Part shown: one piece after another, positions 20,657 to 30,594 of the stretch
Layout: every line of letters starts with the position of its first letter
How positions within the stretch are numbered: position 1 is the stretch's first letter
Assembly (NCBI GenBank): GCA_004764695.1
Contig: SMSO01000014.1
Location: 4,122,845-4,186,844, forward strand
Source: Schizochytrium sp. TIO01
Lineage: Eukaryota > Sar > Bigyra > Thraustochytrida > Thraustochytriidae
Length of the DNA stretch: 64,000 nucleotides
Reading direction: 5' to 3'
The notes under the pieces: generated by a model
Seen by the model: only the letters and a program-made list of their open reading frames with translations
What the model was told of the DNA's origin: nothing
The model's database searches: none
Translations under genes and position numbers: made by a program

Positions 20657-22282
20657 TCACTCGCGGACAACCTTGAAGCCCAGAACACGGGCTACCGCTA
20701 AAAGAATGAGAAGTTTAAACAAAGCTCGCAGAGCTGGAATCGGAAAATTGACAATCTTTTCGATGATCGGCTCACCAAAGAAGCGAACCAAGGTTTTCTT
20801 GTAAGAGTTGTAAGGAGGGAATCTTGCTTGAAGCAATGGCTTAAAGAGAATGCTCTGATCAAGAACCTGGCTCTTTTCCAGTACAGCTTTCTCATGCGTG
20901 AAGCAATTGAAGCTTCGCTCGCCATGGTATGAACCCATCCCTGAAGAGCCAACACCACCAAATGGCAAGTCATGGTTAACCAAATGCATAACACTGTCAT
21001 TTATGCACAACCCCCCCGAGGTAGTGCGAGTCTTGATTTGGTTGATAAAATGGCTATTGCTGCCATAAGCGTATAGGGCAAGTGGCTTGCCGGTGATAAG
21101 GTTCTTGGTAAATGTAACTACCTCCTCAAGGTTTTTGTAGCGGTAGCAGGGCAGCAAAGGTCCAAACAATTCATCCTGCATCAGTCCAGAGCTTGAGAAG
21201 GCTTCCATATCGCTGCCAAAATCAAAAACAGAGGGGGCAATATAGCGTTCAGATTCATCCATGTCACCACCAATCACAAGACGATCCTTGTTCTCGTTAA
21301 CGAGAGCGCTAAGACGCTTGTAGGCACTGCTATTGATTAGCCGGCCAAAAAACTCAGTCTGTTTTGGATCGGTGCCGTAGAACTCACGTACAGTTTTTTG
21401 CATCTGTGCAAAGAATTCCATGGCAATATCCTCGTGCACCATGCAGAAATCAGGCCTGACACACGTTTGGCCACCATTTACGAACGTTGCCCATACAAGA
21501 CGCTGAACAGTATGTTCAATGTCGGCAGACCGATCTACAATACAGGGCGACTTGCCGCCCAATTCTAGCACGCACGGTGTGAGGTGCTCTGCAGCAGCTT
21601 TAGCAACGATACGTCCCACGTAACCCGATCCAGTAAAGAAAATAAGCTCAAATCGCTGTTCAAGAAGGGCAGACGTGATGGAGCGATTTCCTTCGATTAC
21701 GCGAATGCACTCAGGGTCCATGTAACGCTTGATGACACGTGCGAGTGCATTGCTTGAAGCTACAGCATAACTACCAGGCTTAATAACCACACAGTTGCCT
21801 CCTGCAATAGCTCCTACTAGTGGCGCAAGCGTGAGCTGCATAGGGTAGTTCCAAGCGCCCATAATGAGCACCACACCGAGTGGATCACGCTGTGTAGTGG
21901 CCCAGCACGGAATATTGAGCGCAGAGTTCTGTGCTTTCGTGGGTTTCATCCACTCATCTAAATGGTCAAGTGCATGAGCAAGTTCTGACTTTATGACACC
22001 AATCTCCGTTGCATAACCTTCAAAAGGGCATTTATGCAAGTCGGCCTGCATTGCCGCACAAAGTTCACCTTCACATTCGTCCATCATTTTGGCCATCTGC
22101 TTGAGTTGCTGGAGTCGCCATTCTCGCGAAAATGTCTTTTCTGTAGCGTATACGGCTTTCATACCTTTCACGATATTGGCCACATCTCCGGGTGTGACTT
22201 GCTCCTCGCTGCTAACCTCCGTGGGTTTAGCGTCGCCATACCTGCTTACACGATCAGGCGTCCCTGTTTCACTCGTCGCCAT
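20657..22282 (-). CDS. class-3 (fatty) aldehyde dehydrogenase with C-terminal membrane anchor
   Basis: A 541-residue NAD(P)+-dependent aldehyde dehydrogenase of the ALDH3 type. PLGVVLIMGAWNYPMQLTL and VIKPGSYA form the cofactor-binding part. LELGGKSPCIVD carries the general base Glu240, and NGGQTCVRPDF carries the catalytic Cys274. The C terminus includes the family's GGVGSSGMGSYHGERSF. After residue 505 a hydrophobic tail (LRALFKLLILLAVARVLGF) ends in a short basic KVVRE, as in microsomal fatty aldehyde dehydrogenase (ALDH3A2), so tail anchoring in ER or peroxisome is likely. The role would be oxidising long-chain aldehydes to fatty acids. The frame reaches back to a TTG at 22303; the ATG at 22282 gives MATSETGTPD. 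Confidence 0.92.
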   Translation of the reverse strand: MATSETGTPDRVSRYGDAKPTEVSSEEQVTPGDVANIVKGMKAVYATEKTFSREWRLQQLKQMAKMMDECEGELCAAMQADLHKCPFEGYATEIGVIKSELAHALDHLDEWMKPTKAQNSALNIPCWATTQRDPLGVVLIMGAWNYPMQLTLAPLVGAIAGGNCVVIKPGSYAVASSNALARVIKRYMDPECIRVIEGNRSITSALLEQRFELIFFTGSGYVGRIVAKAAAEHLTPCVLELGGKSPCIVDRSADIEHTVQRLVWATFVNGGQTCVRPDFCMVHEDIAMEFFAQMQKTVREFYGTDPKQTEFFGRLINSSAYKRLSALVNENKDRLVIGGDMDESERYIAPSVFDFGSDMEAFSSSGLMQDELFGPLLPCYRYKNLEEVVTFTKNLITGKPLALYAYGSNSHFINQIKTRTTSGGLCINDSVMHLVNHDLPFGGVGSSGMGSYHGERSFNCFTHEKAVLEKSQVLDQSILFKPLLQARFPPYNSYKKTLVRFFGEPIIEKIVNFPIPALRALFKLLILLAVARVLGFKVVRE

Positions 22283-22700
22283 ACTTCTGATCAAGTACTG
22301 CAAACCTCACTTAAACTTAAATTCTCGCTGGGAGCCCGTGCTTGTGTTAAATCGTTCGCAAACGATAATCCTGAGCAATTGGCGCGCTCTTCGTTGTGGT
22401 TTTGCCTTGCGAGATCTTGCTTGCAATCTGCAGACTTGTGTCTTGTTTTAGCCATCATCACAACTGCTACAGTATTACCTAATTATCTAGTATTATCCTG
22501 CCTACCATCACTCTGGAGGTAAGTACTTCACAACGCTACGTACCTTCCTACCTCAACTATCGACACATTCTCCCTCCAAAGTAAGTGAGACCAAGTCATT
22601 GATAAAGCAGAACACGAAGGTTTAGGTTTAAAGCTTGGCGATAATCGGCGTCTTTCTAAGTGTTCAGGGTCTCTCTCGGTAGGTAGGTCGTAGTAGGTTC

Positions 22701-22724
22701 CTAGCTAGCTAGCTAGCTAGCTAG
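22701..22724. repeat. (CTAG)6 self-complementary repeat
   Basis: Six exact CTAG units. Because CTAG is its own reverse complement, the whole 24 bp is a perfect palindrome. Confidence 0.95.
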
Positions 22725-22814
22725 AAAGCAGTAAATGGTATAACTTCTGGAACTAAGATCCAGGGAAGTAGATCTACTTACTGGCCGAAAGAGCAATTGA
22801 GAGTGGATTAGCAA

Positions 22815-22830
22815 GTACCTAGGTACCTAG
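22815..22830. repeat. GTACCTAGGTACCTAG palindromic element, copy 1
   Basis: A 16-bp sequence with the 12-bp perfect palindrome GTACCTAGGTAC. The identical 16 bp recurs at 55467-55482, and a related element lies at 28574-28597. Confidence 0.85.
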
Positions 22831-22888
22831 CTAGAGATAAGACAGCACATAGTTTATGATAAGAATAACAGAATCGCACAATGCTCGA

Positions 22889-25279
22889 CTAATCAGTTGG
22901 ACCACCGAACATGGTTCGTTGCATTTTCTTGGCAGCTCCACGCTTGCGAGAGTGGTTTGCCACACGCGCCTTTTGCTGATCCTTGTGTCGACGATCACGC
23001 TGCGTATTCTTGGCTCCTGATGAAGAACCAGAGGCTTGAGAGGCATTATCTTGGTCCTTCTTGGGGGCTCCACCTTTAGCGCCTGAAGCCCCCCCCTTCT
23101 TCTTGTCCCCGCTGGCATTATTATTGCCTGGCTTTGTGTTGTTATTGTTCTTCTTCTTGTTGTCATTATTTGAGCCACTGCCGCCCTTCGCGCCACTGTT
23201 CCCACCAGCATTATTATTGCTGGCCTTTGCACCGCTGTTGCCACCACTAGTGTTATTACTATTAGAATTCGCGTTCGAGCTTGGGCCCCGGCCACCACCG
23301 CGACGATTCTTCGATCTTGTGTTAGATGGGGGTTCGACAAGATGGTTAAGATTTGGCTTGAGAAGATTGATCTCATTCTCATCAGGTTCCTCGACAATCT
23401 TTCCATGAGCATCACGGCGTACGCCATCAATGTCCTTCATGCCAGGCTTCCATGTTGACGCATCAAAGGGCTTATCATCAATGTTACCATCATCGCCAAC
23501 TTGGAAACCAGCATCGTCGTAGGCATCGTCGTACTCATCATCATACTCGTCGTATGCAGCTGCAGCAGCACGGATGCGCTGCTTAATAATGCGCATTTCT
23601 TCATCATCCTCATCCTCATCGTCAGCGTTACTTTTGCTAGCAGGCCCAGATTTCTTGGAAGTCCCAGATTTGCCATTTCTACCCTTGCCTTCAAATTGAG
23701 CAAAAAGTTCTTGAGAGGTCTGCGGGCCACGGTCTACTGCGCGCAACGGAGCCCGCTCAAGGTGAGTCTCAAGAGAAGCAACCTGCGGCGGCAGATTACC
23801 CTCAAGCACAGCTTGGATTGAAGCTTCAACATTGCCACCCTTGGCCTGAAGAAGCTGTTCAATAAAGAAGCTGCCAAGTTCGGGCATAACATCCTTGAGT
23901 TGCTTAATCTTGGCCTGGAGCACTTCGGCATCCTTTCGTGCCTGTTCCTTCTTGGCGCGTTCGATGTCCTTGGCTGTGATTGCAGATGCATTACTTAAAC
24001 GCAGCTCACCAAGGCCAGCCTGGGCACTGTGAGATTGAGTTGATGGCTCAAGGTCAATGAGAATAGCGGCGGTATATTCGATCCGCTCCTTAAATTCCAT
24101 TGCGTACACTTCGTCAGCAAGATACTCAAGACGACGTTGAAGCTCGTAGGTTCGATCGTAATCTGCAAGACATACGGTCCTAGGCGAAAACTCGCCATCC
24201 TCATCGTCATCATAACTATATTTATTACCATCGTCCTCGTCGTCGCCATTCACGACAGCCAGGAAGATATCAAGGAGCTCCTCGATGCGGACATCGGTCC
24301 TTGTCGGAAGCTCAGGGTTTGCGTTGTCGAACTGATCTGCGGGGATTACAATATTGAGCGGTCCCCAAAATCGCTGCCAGCACACCATATGAACCAGTCC
24401 AAGCCAGCCGCGGCGAATATCAGTCAGGCGTGAGTTGAGTACCACATCCTGAGTGGGTCCTGTAAGGGCAGCAACTACACGACCATAGCTGCGAAAAAGC
24501 CCCAAGAGGTCACCCCGTGAGTTCCAACACTTGCCAATGCAATCACCTCCTAGCTTAATTCCTAGTGCACTCGCAAGAGCAGCAAGGGTGCTCATGACAT
24601 CTGTCAAATAGGCAATAGAATCTTCACGGTCTGCACTTGCATCCTTGTCACAAATTTTATCAACTAGTGGGGGCAATACGGAGTCTTTGACCTTGGAAAG
24701 TGCTTTGACAAGATCGCTGAAAAGGGAGTCGTTTAGTTCCAGCATGGCCTGCACTAATTGTGACGTTTCCCTGGGGTATCTTTGGCCAAACAGCACGCAA
24801 ATGTCGAGGATTCTCGTGGCAGTAATCACTCCGCGAGCCTTGAGCTCCATGCCAAAGGTGTCCGCTGTGAGTGTGTCTACAGTCCGCAGCTCTTGCCTTC
24901 CATCCTCATCCATTACGGATCTGTGAAGGCACGCCATAACTAGGTTTTCGAGCTCCACTTCGCTCTCTAGGGGTTCTCGCCAGGCTTCATCCCACGGTCT
25001 GCGTCGCGTTTCAAGATAGGTATCCAGGAACACCCTTAGGTCCTGATCAAAAATGACCACGGCAATAAAGTCCACAAATGGCATACGAAGAAGCACATCT
25101 AAACCTCGCGAGGCAACCTCAACGATGCCGCGATCGTCAACATCTCCTGCGCGAAGACCTGCTTGCGAGGCCACGGCGTCTAGACTTCCGCCGTCATTGT
25201 CCTGCTCTGCAAAAGGCACGAACGTCAGCTTGTGCGCACGAGAAGCGGCCTCGCCGCGTGCACGGAGACCTTCGCTCAT
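22889..25279 (-). CDS. ASCC2: ASCC2-like CUE-domain protein
   Basis: A 796-residue protein resembling activating signal cointegrator 1 complex subunit 2. The N-terminal half has the ASCC2 pattern of a helical domain with LDVLLRMPFVDFIAVVIFD and FLDTYLETRRRPW. A CUE ubiquitin-binding domain sits at about 460-503 (LGSFFIEQLLQAKGGNVEAS). It is followed by the acidic Y/D-rich stretch near residue 580 (DEYDDEYDDAYDD) typical of ASCC2, then a long N/G/K low-complexity region and a basic tail (RKRGAAKKMQRTMFGG). In animals ASCC2 binds K63-linked ubiquitin and recruits the ASCC3 helicase in alkylation repair and ribosome-collision quality control; the same role is inferred here. The ATG at 25279 is genuine. 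The N/G/K-rich linker (about 650-770) is a lineage-specific expansion. Confidence 0.88.
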   Translation of the reverse strand: MSEGLRARGEAASRAHKLTFVPFAEQDNDGGSLDAVASQAGLRAGDVDDRGIVEVASRGLDVLLRMPFVDFIAVVIFDQDLRVFLDTYLETRRRPWDEAWREPLESEVELENLVMACLHRSVMDEDGRQELRTVDTLTADTFGMELKARGVITATRILDICVLFGQRYPRETSQLVQAMLELNDSLFSDLVKALSKVKDSVLPPLVDKICDKDASADREDSIAYLTDVMSTLAALASALGIKLGGDCIGKCWNSRGDLLGLFRSYGRVVAALTGPTQDVVLNSRLTDIRRGWLGLVHMVCWQRFWGPLNIVIPADQFDNANPELPTRTDVRIEELLDIFLAVVNGDDEDDGNKYSYDDDEDGEFSPRTVCLADYDRTYELQRRLEYLADEVYAMEFKERIEYTAAILIDLEPSTQSHSAQAGLGELRLSNASAITAKDIERAKKEQARKDAEVLQAKIKQLKDVMPELGSFFIEQLLQAKGGNVEASIQAVLEGNLPPQVASLETHLERAPLRAVDRGPQTSQELFAQFEGKGRNGKSGTSKKSGPASKSNADDEDEDDEEMRIIKQRIRAAAAAYDEYDDEYDDAYDDAGFQVGDDGNIDDKPFDASTWKPGMKDIDGVRRDAHGKIVEEPDENEINLLKPNLNHLVEPPSNTRSKNRRGGGRGPSSNANSNSNNTSGGNSGAKASNNNAGGNSGAKGGSGSNNDNKKKNNNNTKPGNNNASGDKKKGGASGAKGGAPKKDQDNASQASGSSSGAKNTQRDRRHKDQQKARVANHSRKRGAAKKMQRTMFGGPTD

Positions 25280-26158
25280 CTCGCCGTAGCCTTGTGAGCT
25301 TTGTCCAGTTCGAGATCTGGATTTCGCTTTGCTTTGCTTTGCTTTGCTTTGCTTTGCTTTGTATCAATTTGACGTGCTTCGCTTCATTTCTTAAGTTTCT
25401 GGATCATAGGTACTTCTACTATAGTAGCTAGTGCTACTAAATCCTACTCAGAAAAAGAGACAGACAGGCGCCTGCCACCATTCTTGGGCTTGGTAGGCAC
25501 GCTGGGAAGATAGATTGCTCTTTAGAGCTTGATTGAGGTTTGCATAATTCACCAAACTTGGGCCGTTTGAAACTTGGCTTAGACTTTGCCTTTGGGCCAA
25601 ACTTGGTTCCATGGGGCAGAGTGGCCATTTCTGACTACGATTTACAGAGCGAATCTTTGAAGATGTGAATTCGCCTGCTTTCAGTCTGAAGGTGCACGTT
25701 CTTCACTCGTTCTCCACACGTTTGGAAAGGTGATGATATAGCTTTCTTTTGGTTCTAGAGTTTATTTTGAAGATGTGATTGGGCCTGAATCGACGGAGGC
25801 TAAATATTTAAGAACAGTTTATTCATATACGAGCTGTTTGGCTACACATGTGCAAGAGTAATCAGGAGGATTTTGGGTGGATATGAGAAAGTAATTTTTA
25901 ATCGTAATTATACAACCATGATATGAATGAATAAAATAGGACTCAGCAGCGGTTGCATGATCGTGAAAGCTAACGAGGCACGCAAACAAAGGTCAAGCCA
26001 AATCTACGAGGCTTGGCCCGTGCTGCCTTGGACTTCAAACGTCCGTCATGCGTGTCATCAGGAATGATGATGATCGTATGTTTGTATGTACAGGATGGAT
26101 CTATCTAAATAATGGTGCGATTCACAACAGGCTCCTGTTGTGACCAAAACGCGAGTTT
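25280..26158. other. intergenic region upstream of ASCC2-like gene
   Basis: 879 bp. The right part is the 3' flank of the LITAF gene at 26159, the left part the promoter and leader of the ASCC2-like gene. It holds a GCTTT pentamer repeat (25326-25360). A short frame near 25437-25628 has no support. Confidence 0.7.
25326..25360. repeat. (GCTTT)7 pentamer repeat upstream of the ASCC2-like gene
   Basis: Seven exact units, 47 bp upstream of the ATG at 25279. On the gene's sense strand the leader reads AAAGC repeated. Confidence 0.95.
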
Positions 26159-26557
26159 CTATGCATATTCACGCCCGCATCGTTCGCAGTGTGTCTCTAA
26201 TGAATAGCAGCTTGGAATTACACAAGGTAACCAGAAAAGGGGCCAGAATACTAAAATCAGCAGGAGCATCCAAAATACCTGCATCGCGCTCAGCGAGCTG
26301 GTGGTGACAAGGGTCTCTTTGGAACCTCGCGTGCATGGACACGGAGTCGAGACAGATTCTACATCAATGACGAAGGAAGGGCTAGTTGGGCGCGCTGTAG
26401 AGGCCACAGGCACAGCCTGAATCACAGGCGTCTCATAGGGCCAACTTGATGGACAGGAAGAGTTATGTTGGTGGATTGTCTGTTGAGGTTGCTGAGGATG
26501 TTGCTGTGCATATGCCTCCTTTGTTGGGTAAGCCACGTACATTGGATCATCGAGCAT
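26159..26557 (-). CDS. LITAF-domain membrane protein, copy 1 (altered first zinc knuckle)
   Basis: A 132-residue protein with a P/Q-rich N terminus and a C-terminal LITAF-type domain. The first cysteine pair is Cys73-Pro-Cys75. A hydrophobic segment at about 91-118 includes LILVFWPLFWLPCVIPSCYS, followed by HCERCGREY with Cys124 and Cys127. LITAF domains insert as a hairpin into the cytosolic face of late endosome, lysosome or plasma membranes, with two CxxC knuckles sharing one zinc. Here the first pair is CxC, one residue shorter than usual, so zinc binding may be weakened. Cys35 is another free Cys. Residues FVFWPLF..LP..PSCY match copy 2 at 34031, marking the two as paralogues. Confidence 0.8.
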   Translation of the reverse strand: MLDDPMYVAYPTKEAYAQQHPQQPQQTIHQHNSSCPSSWPYETPVIQAVPVASTARPTSPSFVIDVESVSTPCPCTRGSKETLVTTSSLSAMQVFWMLLLILVFWPLFWLPCVIPSCYSLETHCERCGREYA

Positions 26558-27304
26558 CTTGTCCTCCTTTCGACTCCCCCCACAATCAATAAAGGCGTCC
26601 TTCTCTTGCTTGCTCGAAAGCTAAGACTCTTTTATTTCTGGTTTGCAAGTACTTCTCCTGCTGCCTGAGCCGATCCACGTCCACAGCGGGCTAAATTCAG
26701 TGTCTTCGATTTATCTTGAAGATCTGTTAATGTTGCCGGTTTGTAGAGTCCAAAGTCTCCAACTTCTTCAGAGTCGAAACTGAGAGGCGGTCCGTCTGTA
26801 CACTATAGTGTGCTTTCTTTTGTCAGCAGCTGGCTTGTAGCTAGCTATCCGCACCTTGCCAATCGCCAGATCTCCCGGTCGGTCCTCGAGGTCGGCTAGG
26901 TCTAGCTCTTGGTCTGCACCGCAACCCAAGCCTCGCCAAAGCCTCTGCGTGTCACCAAAGTCTCTGCAACGCAGGTGGCAAGCGCTCGCCGACGACTACT
27001 TTATGCTTGCTTGGTTGTCTTCAAGTTCTCTTCAAGTTTGCTAGGTATCACCTTTCTTTTCCCACAGCAGCTATTAAAAATATTGAGCGCTCGCTCTTAT
27101 TGAGAGAGAGATAAATAGATAGGCTCACGAGACGGCTTGAGAAGAAGAGGTGTCCGCGCGAGATTGACTCTCTGCGTCGGTAGCGCTCCTGCTCTTGAGC
27201 AACTAGTCTACTGCTTTCCCTCCCTCGCTGGGCGTCTGTCTCTAAACCGGCAGTAGGCAGACGTGTCCGCGGTGCTTTCTGCCAGCGTTGATTACGGTTC
27301 TGGT

Positions 27305-27331
27305 GCTTGCTTGCTTGCTTGCTTGCTTGCT
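27305..27331. repeat. (GCTT)n microsatellite
   Basis: Nearly seven exact GCTT units. Confidence 0.95.
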
Positions 27332-27360
27332 AAGTTTGTTTTCCTCTTTTGGAGTTATTT

Positions 27361-27383
27361 ATGAATGAATGAATGAATGAATG
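27361..27383. repeat. (ATGA)n, left arm of an inverted microsatellite pair
   Basis: 23 bp of ATGA repeat, exactly complementary to part of the CATT tract at 27479-27506 with 95 bp between. Confidence 0.95.
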
Positions 27384-27478
27384 CAAAAGTAGAACGAACG
27401 AATTGTCAATATTTGGAAAAAACAACTCTTTCTTTAATTATAATCTCTTCTCTTTTTTCCTTTATTGATTGATTGATA

Positions 27479-27506
27479 CATTCATTCATTCATTCATTCA
27501 TTCATT
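27479..27506. repeat. (CATT)7, right arm of an inverted microsatellite pair
   Basis: 28 bp of exact CATT units, able to pair with 27361-27383. Confidence 0.95.
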
Positions 27507-28085
27507 GAGCACAGATAAAAGAGTCTTTTTCTTTCTAAATTAGAAGAAAGCCAAAACGGCCTGCTCTATGCTCACACTCGCACTGTGAACAACGCTCTCA
27601 GTTAAAAACCCTTTCTGGTCATTTAAAGCGAGCGTTTAAGTGCTGCTATGTGCTATCTACTGCGAGTTTTCTCTGCTTTTTGTTTTTCCTTTAAAAAAAA
27701 CAAAAAACAAACAAAACAATAAAACTTTGAAAGGAATTGGAGGAAAAGGCTTTTCTTCCTCTTAGTTTTTCAAAGTTGATGATCAATCGTTTGAGAAGAA
27801 TTCCTTTCTCAGAGAGCCAACGAACTAAATTAAATGCTTTCTTTTGGCGCCACTCGAGCCTCGCTCAAGGTGCGCCGCTAGCTTGACGGCTCGCGGGCTG
27901 CAAGCAACAGATCAACCAACCCTCGGCAGCAGCGGCCTGCCAGCAAGGGAACAAAGCCTATGGAGACTGTCCTGACGATAAGTCTGCAGTCGCACGCGTT
28001 GCTCGAAGCTTTCGAGAGATGGATTCGAGGCACTAGTTTTGTCCCGCCAGGTTGACTCAAGTGTCAAGCTAAGCCCTCCTTTAGC

Positions 28086-28152
28086 TCGAGGTCTGCGTCT
28101 GCGTCTGTGCCTGAGTCTATGTCTGAGTCTGAGCTTAAGCTTGAGCTCGAGC
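28086..28152. repeat. degenerate hexamer array (TCTGCG/TCTGAG-like)
   Basis: A run of imperfect 6-bp units drifting from TCTGCG through TCTGAG to CTTGAG. The unit length keeps any frame open, which explains the Leu/Ser- or Arg-rich frames across it. Confidence 0.75.
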
Positions 28153-28296
28153 TTGGAGCCTCTAGCAGGCCCCTCGGGCTCTGTTAAATTGACAGCCTTA
28201 GCGCCAGTGGTAACTAAAGTCGAGGAAGAGAAGATGAGACGAGACGATTGCTCCTCTTTTTGGAGGACTCCAATTCTCCGGCCCAACTTTGTACTT

Positions 28297-28324
28297 CAAG
28301 GCAAGGCAAGGCAAGGCGAGGCGA
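28297..28324. repeat. (AGGCA/AGGCG)n pentamer repeat
   Basis: About five AAGGC units, the last ones changed to GAGGC. Confidence 0.85.
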
Positions 28325-28573
28325 AACGCAATGCGTGTCTCTGGAGACCTTCGCTGCCTCTGTCCAAGCTAGCGCGATGACTGTGGCTTGCTTGCTCGGT
28401 CGTGTTTTCCGCGACGCTCCTGGCTGTTCTGCTCGCTTACGAGAGAACTCGAGGAAATACTACCTACGAATATGTAGGGAGAAACGAAAGAAGAAAGAAA
28501 TTGATCAACCTTGAAAAAGGAAACGAAAACCTCTCGAAGGAGTTCCATTCAGCCAAATGCACTGTAGGTAGAA

Positions 28574-28597
28574 GGTACCTACCTATACCTACCTAGG
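28574..28597. repeat. GGTACCTACC/TACCTAGG-type element
   Basis: Contains GGTACCTACCTA then ACCTACCTAGG, related to the palindromic elements at 22815 and 55467. Confidence 0.6.
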
Positions 28598-28975
28598 CAG
28601 GCATTTGGCGATCACCAAACTTGCTCCTTTGCTTTGTTGTGCACAAGATCTTCGAGGTACGCAAACATTCGCTGAGTGTGTAGTGCCTAAACAAGTGCTT
28701 AGTTGCTTTCTGGTTCGAAAGAGCTTTCTAAATTCATCAGTCCAATTGACTTCATTCCATAGACTTAACGCACTATCGTGAAGCGACTTTGGACACGCGG
28801 GTTCTTATTTGCGACATCGAACAGTAACCTACTTATGTCAAAGCCGTGAACCGTTTCTAACTAACTTCTCTCAGGTTTCTTGAGGCTGCTAGTGGCGATA
28901 ACTGCTGCCACCAGAGTGTATGTGTTCTAAGTAGTTCTGAGTTCCTGTTTATTCTGTTACTTCCTGCCACCCATG

Positions 28976-29025
28976 GTATTCAAGAAAGATAAAATCGCAG
29001 GTATTCAAGAAAGATAAAATCGCAG
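28976..29025. repeat. two perfect tandem copies of a 25-bp unit
   Basis: The unit begins GTATTCAAGAAAG and ends AATCGCAG. Copies at 28976-29000 and 29001-29025 are identical, so the duplication is recent. Confidence 0.97.
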
Positions 29026-29574
29026 GTCTCGCCATCGATCCTGCTCTTTTCAGCACAGGTATCAGGCACGGAGCGATCACCCAACCATGAACTTGGCAAG
29101 AGGAACCACAGCTTCATGAGCTTTCAGCCGGCTGATCATACACATGTTCATTATTCAGCCTTTGTGCTCAAAGCCCGCCAGCAGATAGAATAGATATGAC
29201 ATTTCATGTCAATTCTGTACAACACCAAAGTCAGAGGATTCTTTGTATCCTTTCCTCATGTTCTGTCATGCGGTAGTAGGCGCGAATTTTGGAGGTAGCG
29301 ACTTTTTTGCTCTTCAGTTGATCGGGCGAATAGATCACTTTTTGTGGTGCCGACGCAGAGAATTTGCGACAGTAGAGGCATTGCTGACTTATATCAATCA
29401 CACATACGCGTGCAAGGCTGAGCACAGTTTTAATCGTTTCAACTCAGTACAGGTTTATAAAAGAACAGATCCCCCTCAGAGCTTCTGTTGATTTAGTTCG
29501 TCCAAGTTAGTATTTTATTGTTTGTTTTATTTTGAGTTTAATTAAACATAAAATATGAAATGTAAAATATAACA

Positions 29575-29621
29575 TAGCTCAGGGCAGGTAGCGCAGTGCC
29601 TGATTCAGGTGCGTTCGAGTC
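29575..29621 (+). other. tRNA-like A-box/B-box pair (tRNA-derived fragment?)
   Basis: TAGCTCAGGGCAGG at 29575-29588 fits a Pol III A box, and GTTCGAGTC at 29613-29621 fits a B-box core. Between them GTGCC/GGTGC could form a five-pair stem (two G-U pairs) with a seven-base loop. The variable arm and a proper T stem are missing and no acceptor stem pairs, so this is not a functional tRNA gene. A decayed tRNA or SINE head is possible. Confidence 0.3.
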
Positions 29622-30160
29622 AATGATATCGAGCCTTCGTGCATTCATCAAGCTCAAGTCGCACGACAAAGCTAGCTTGCCAGTACTTGTGTGGCTTGTT
29701 CAGGCACTTGGCATGATCTCAGGTGCATACCTAAGCAAGATCCAAGTGGATGTCCAAGGCCGAACTGTTTTGTCCAAAAGTCTTGCTTGGCCACAGTCCA
29801 GTTACCTTCTGAGCTCATTCTGGTCCGAGTCTGTTTCAAAGTGAATAAGCAATGCGAAGTCAGCTCAAAGCGTAGTAATCGAATGGATCTGCGCATATAT
29901 GTTGAGTGTTCGTTTTGCTTCGGTCGATTTTTGCTGGGTTGATGTACTTTCCGTTGGGCTCAATCACAACGTTAAGGTCAAGTTGACACATGCTTGTAGT
30001 GAATTGATACAACATGTTGACACCCTGAAGTAGTAATTTGCATGTGCACGGCAGTCGAGGGCCGCACGGGATGGGTGGAGGTCGCTGCCAGCGCTGCCGA
30101 CCTAAGGAAGAATAGTCTGCTCCAAGTTGACGACCGCAGCATAAATCATCTTGCTGCAGC

Positions 30161-30162
<2 letters not shown>

Positions 30163-30201
<39 letters not shown>
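30163..30201. repeat. T39 homopolymer
   Basis: 39 consecutive T. On the minus strand it is a poly(A) tract, which could be a retrotransposed tail; no target-site duplication was found. Confidence 0.95.
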
Positions 30202-30554
30202 CAGAAATAGAAATTAGTATGATCAACTTTGAACGAAAAAGGAAAAACATTTTACTTTTGATACTATGAAATATAGGTAGCAGGAAAAAGAAAGTAAGAT
30301 GGAAAGAATTTGAGAAAAAAGAATAGAAAAAGGTTTTCCCTCAAAGCTTGCTAAAGGAAATGCTAGCCATCGGGCTGTTCACCTGTTCACAGCTTTAAAA
30401 CATTTTCATCCATCGCAGGGAACACAAAGTCTCCAAGTTTGGAACTTCTTCAAGTTGAGCGAGTGTGTTTGTTTTGAAAGGTATGATCGTGAACCTCTTG
30501 AGCTCAAAACTGCAAATGCCATTTGGGTGGCGTAAGCGTACTACATCGAAGTTC

Positions 30555-30594
30555 TTACTTGCTTACTTACTTGCTTACTTGCTTACTTGCTTAC
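30555..30594. repeat. (GCTTACTT)n tetramer/octamer repeat
   Basis: TTAC and TTGC tetramers alternate in a tract of about 40 bp. Confidence 0.9.

Larger units (their letters stand above)
22283..22888. other. intergenic region between ALDH and ASCC2-like genes
   Basis: 606 bp serving as ALDH upstream region and ASCC2-like 3' flank. It contains (CTAG)6 at 22701-22724, TAGGTA-type motifs at about 22677-22700 and a palindromic GTACCTAGGTACCTAG at 22815-22830. No reading frame of interest. Confidence 0.7.

Noticed and set aside
29575-29621. Functional tRNA gene
   Set aside because: A- and B-box matches exist but acceptor, T stem and variable arm cannot be formed.
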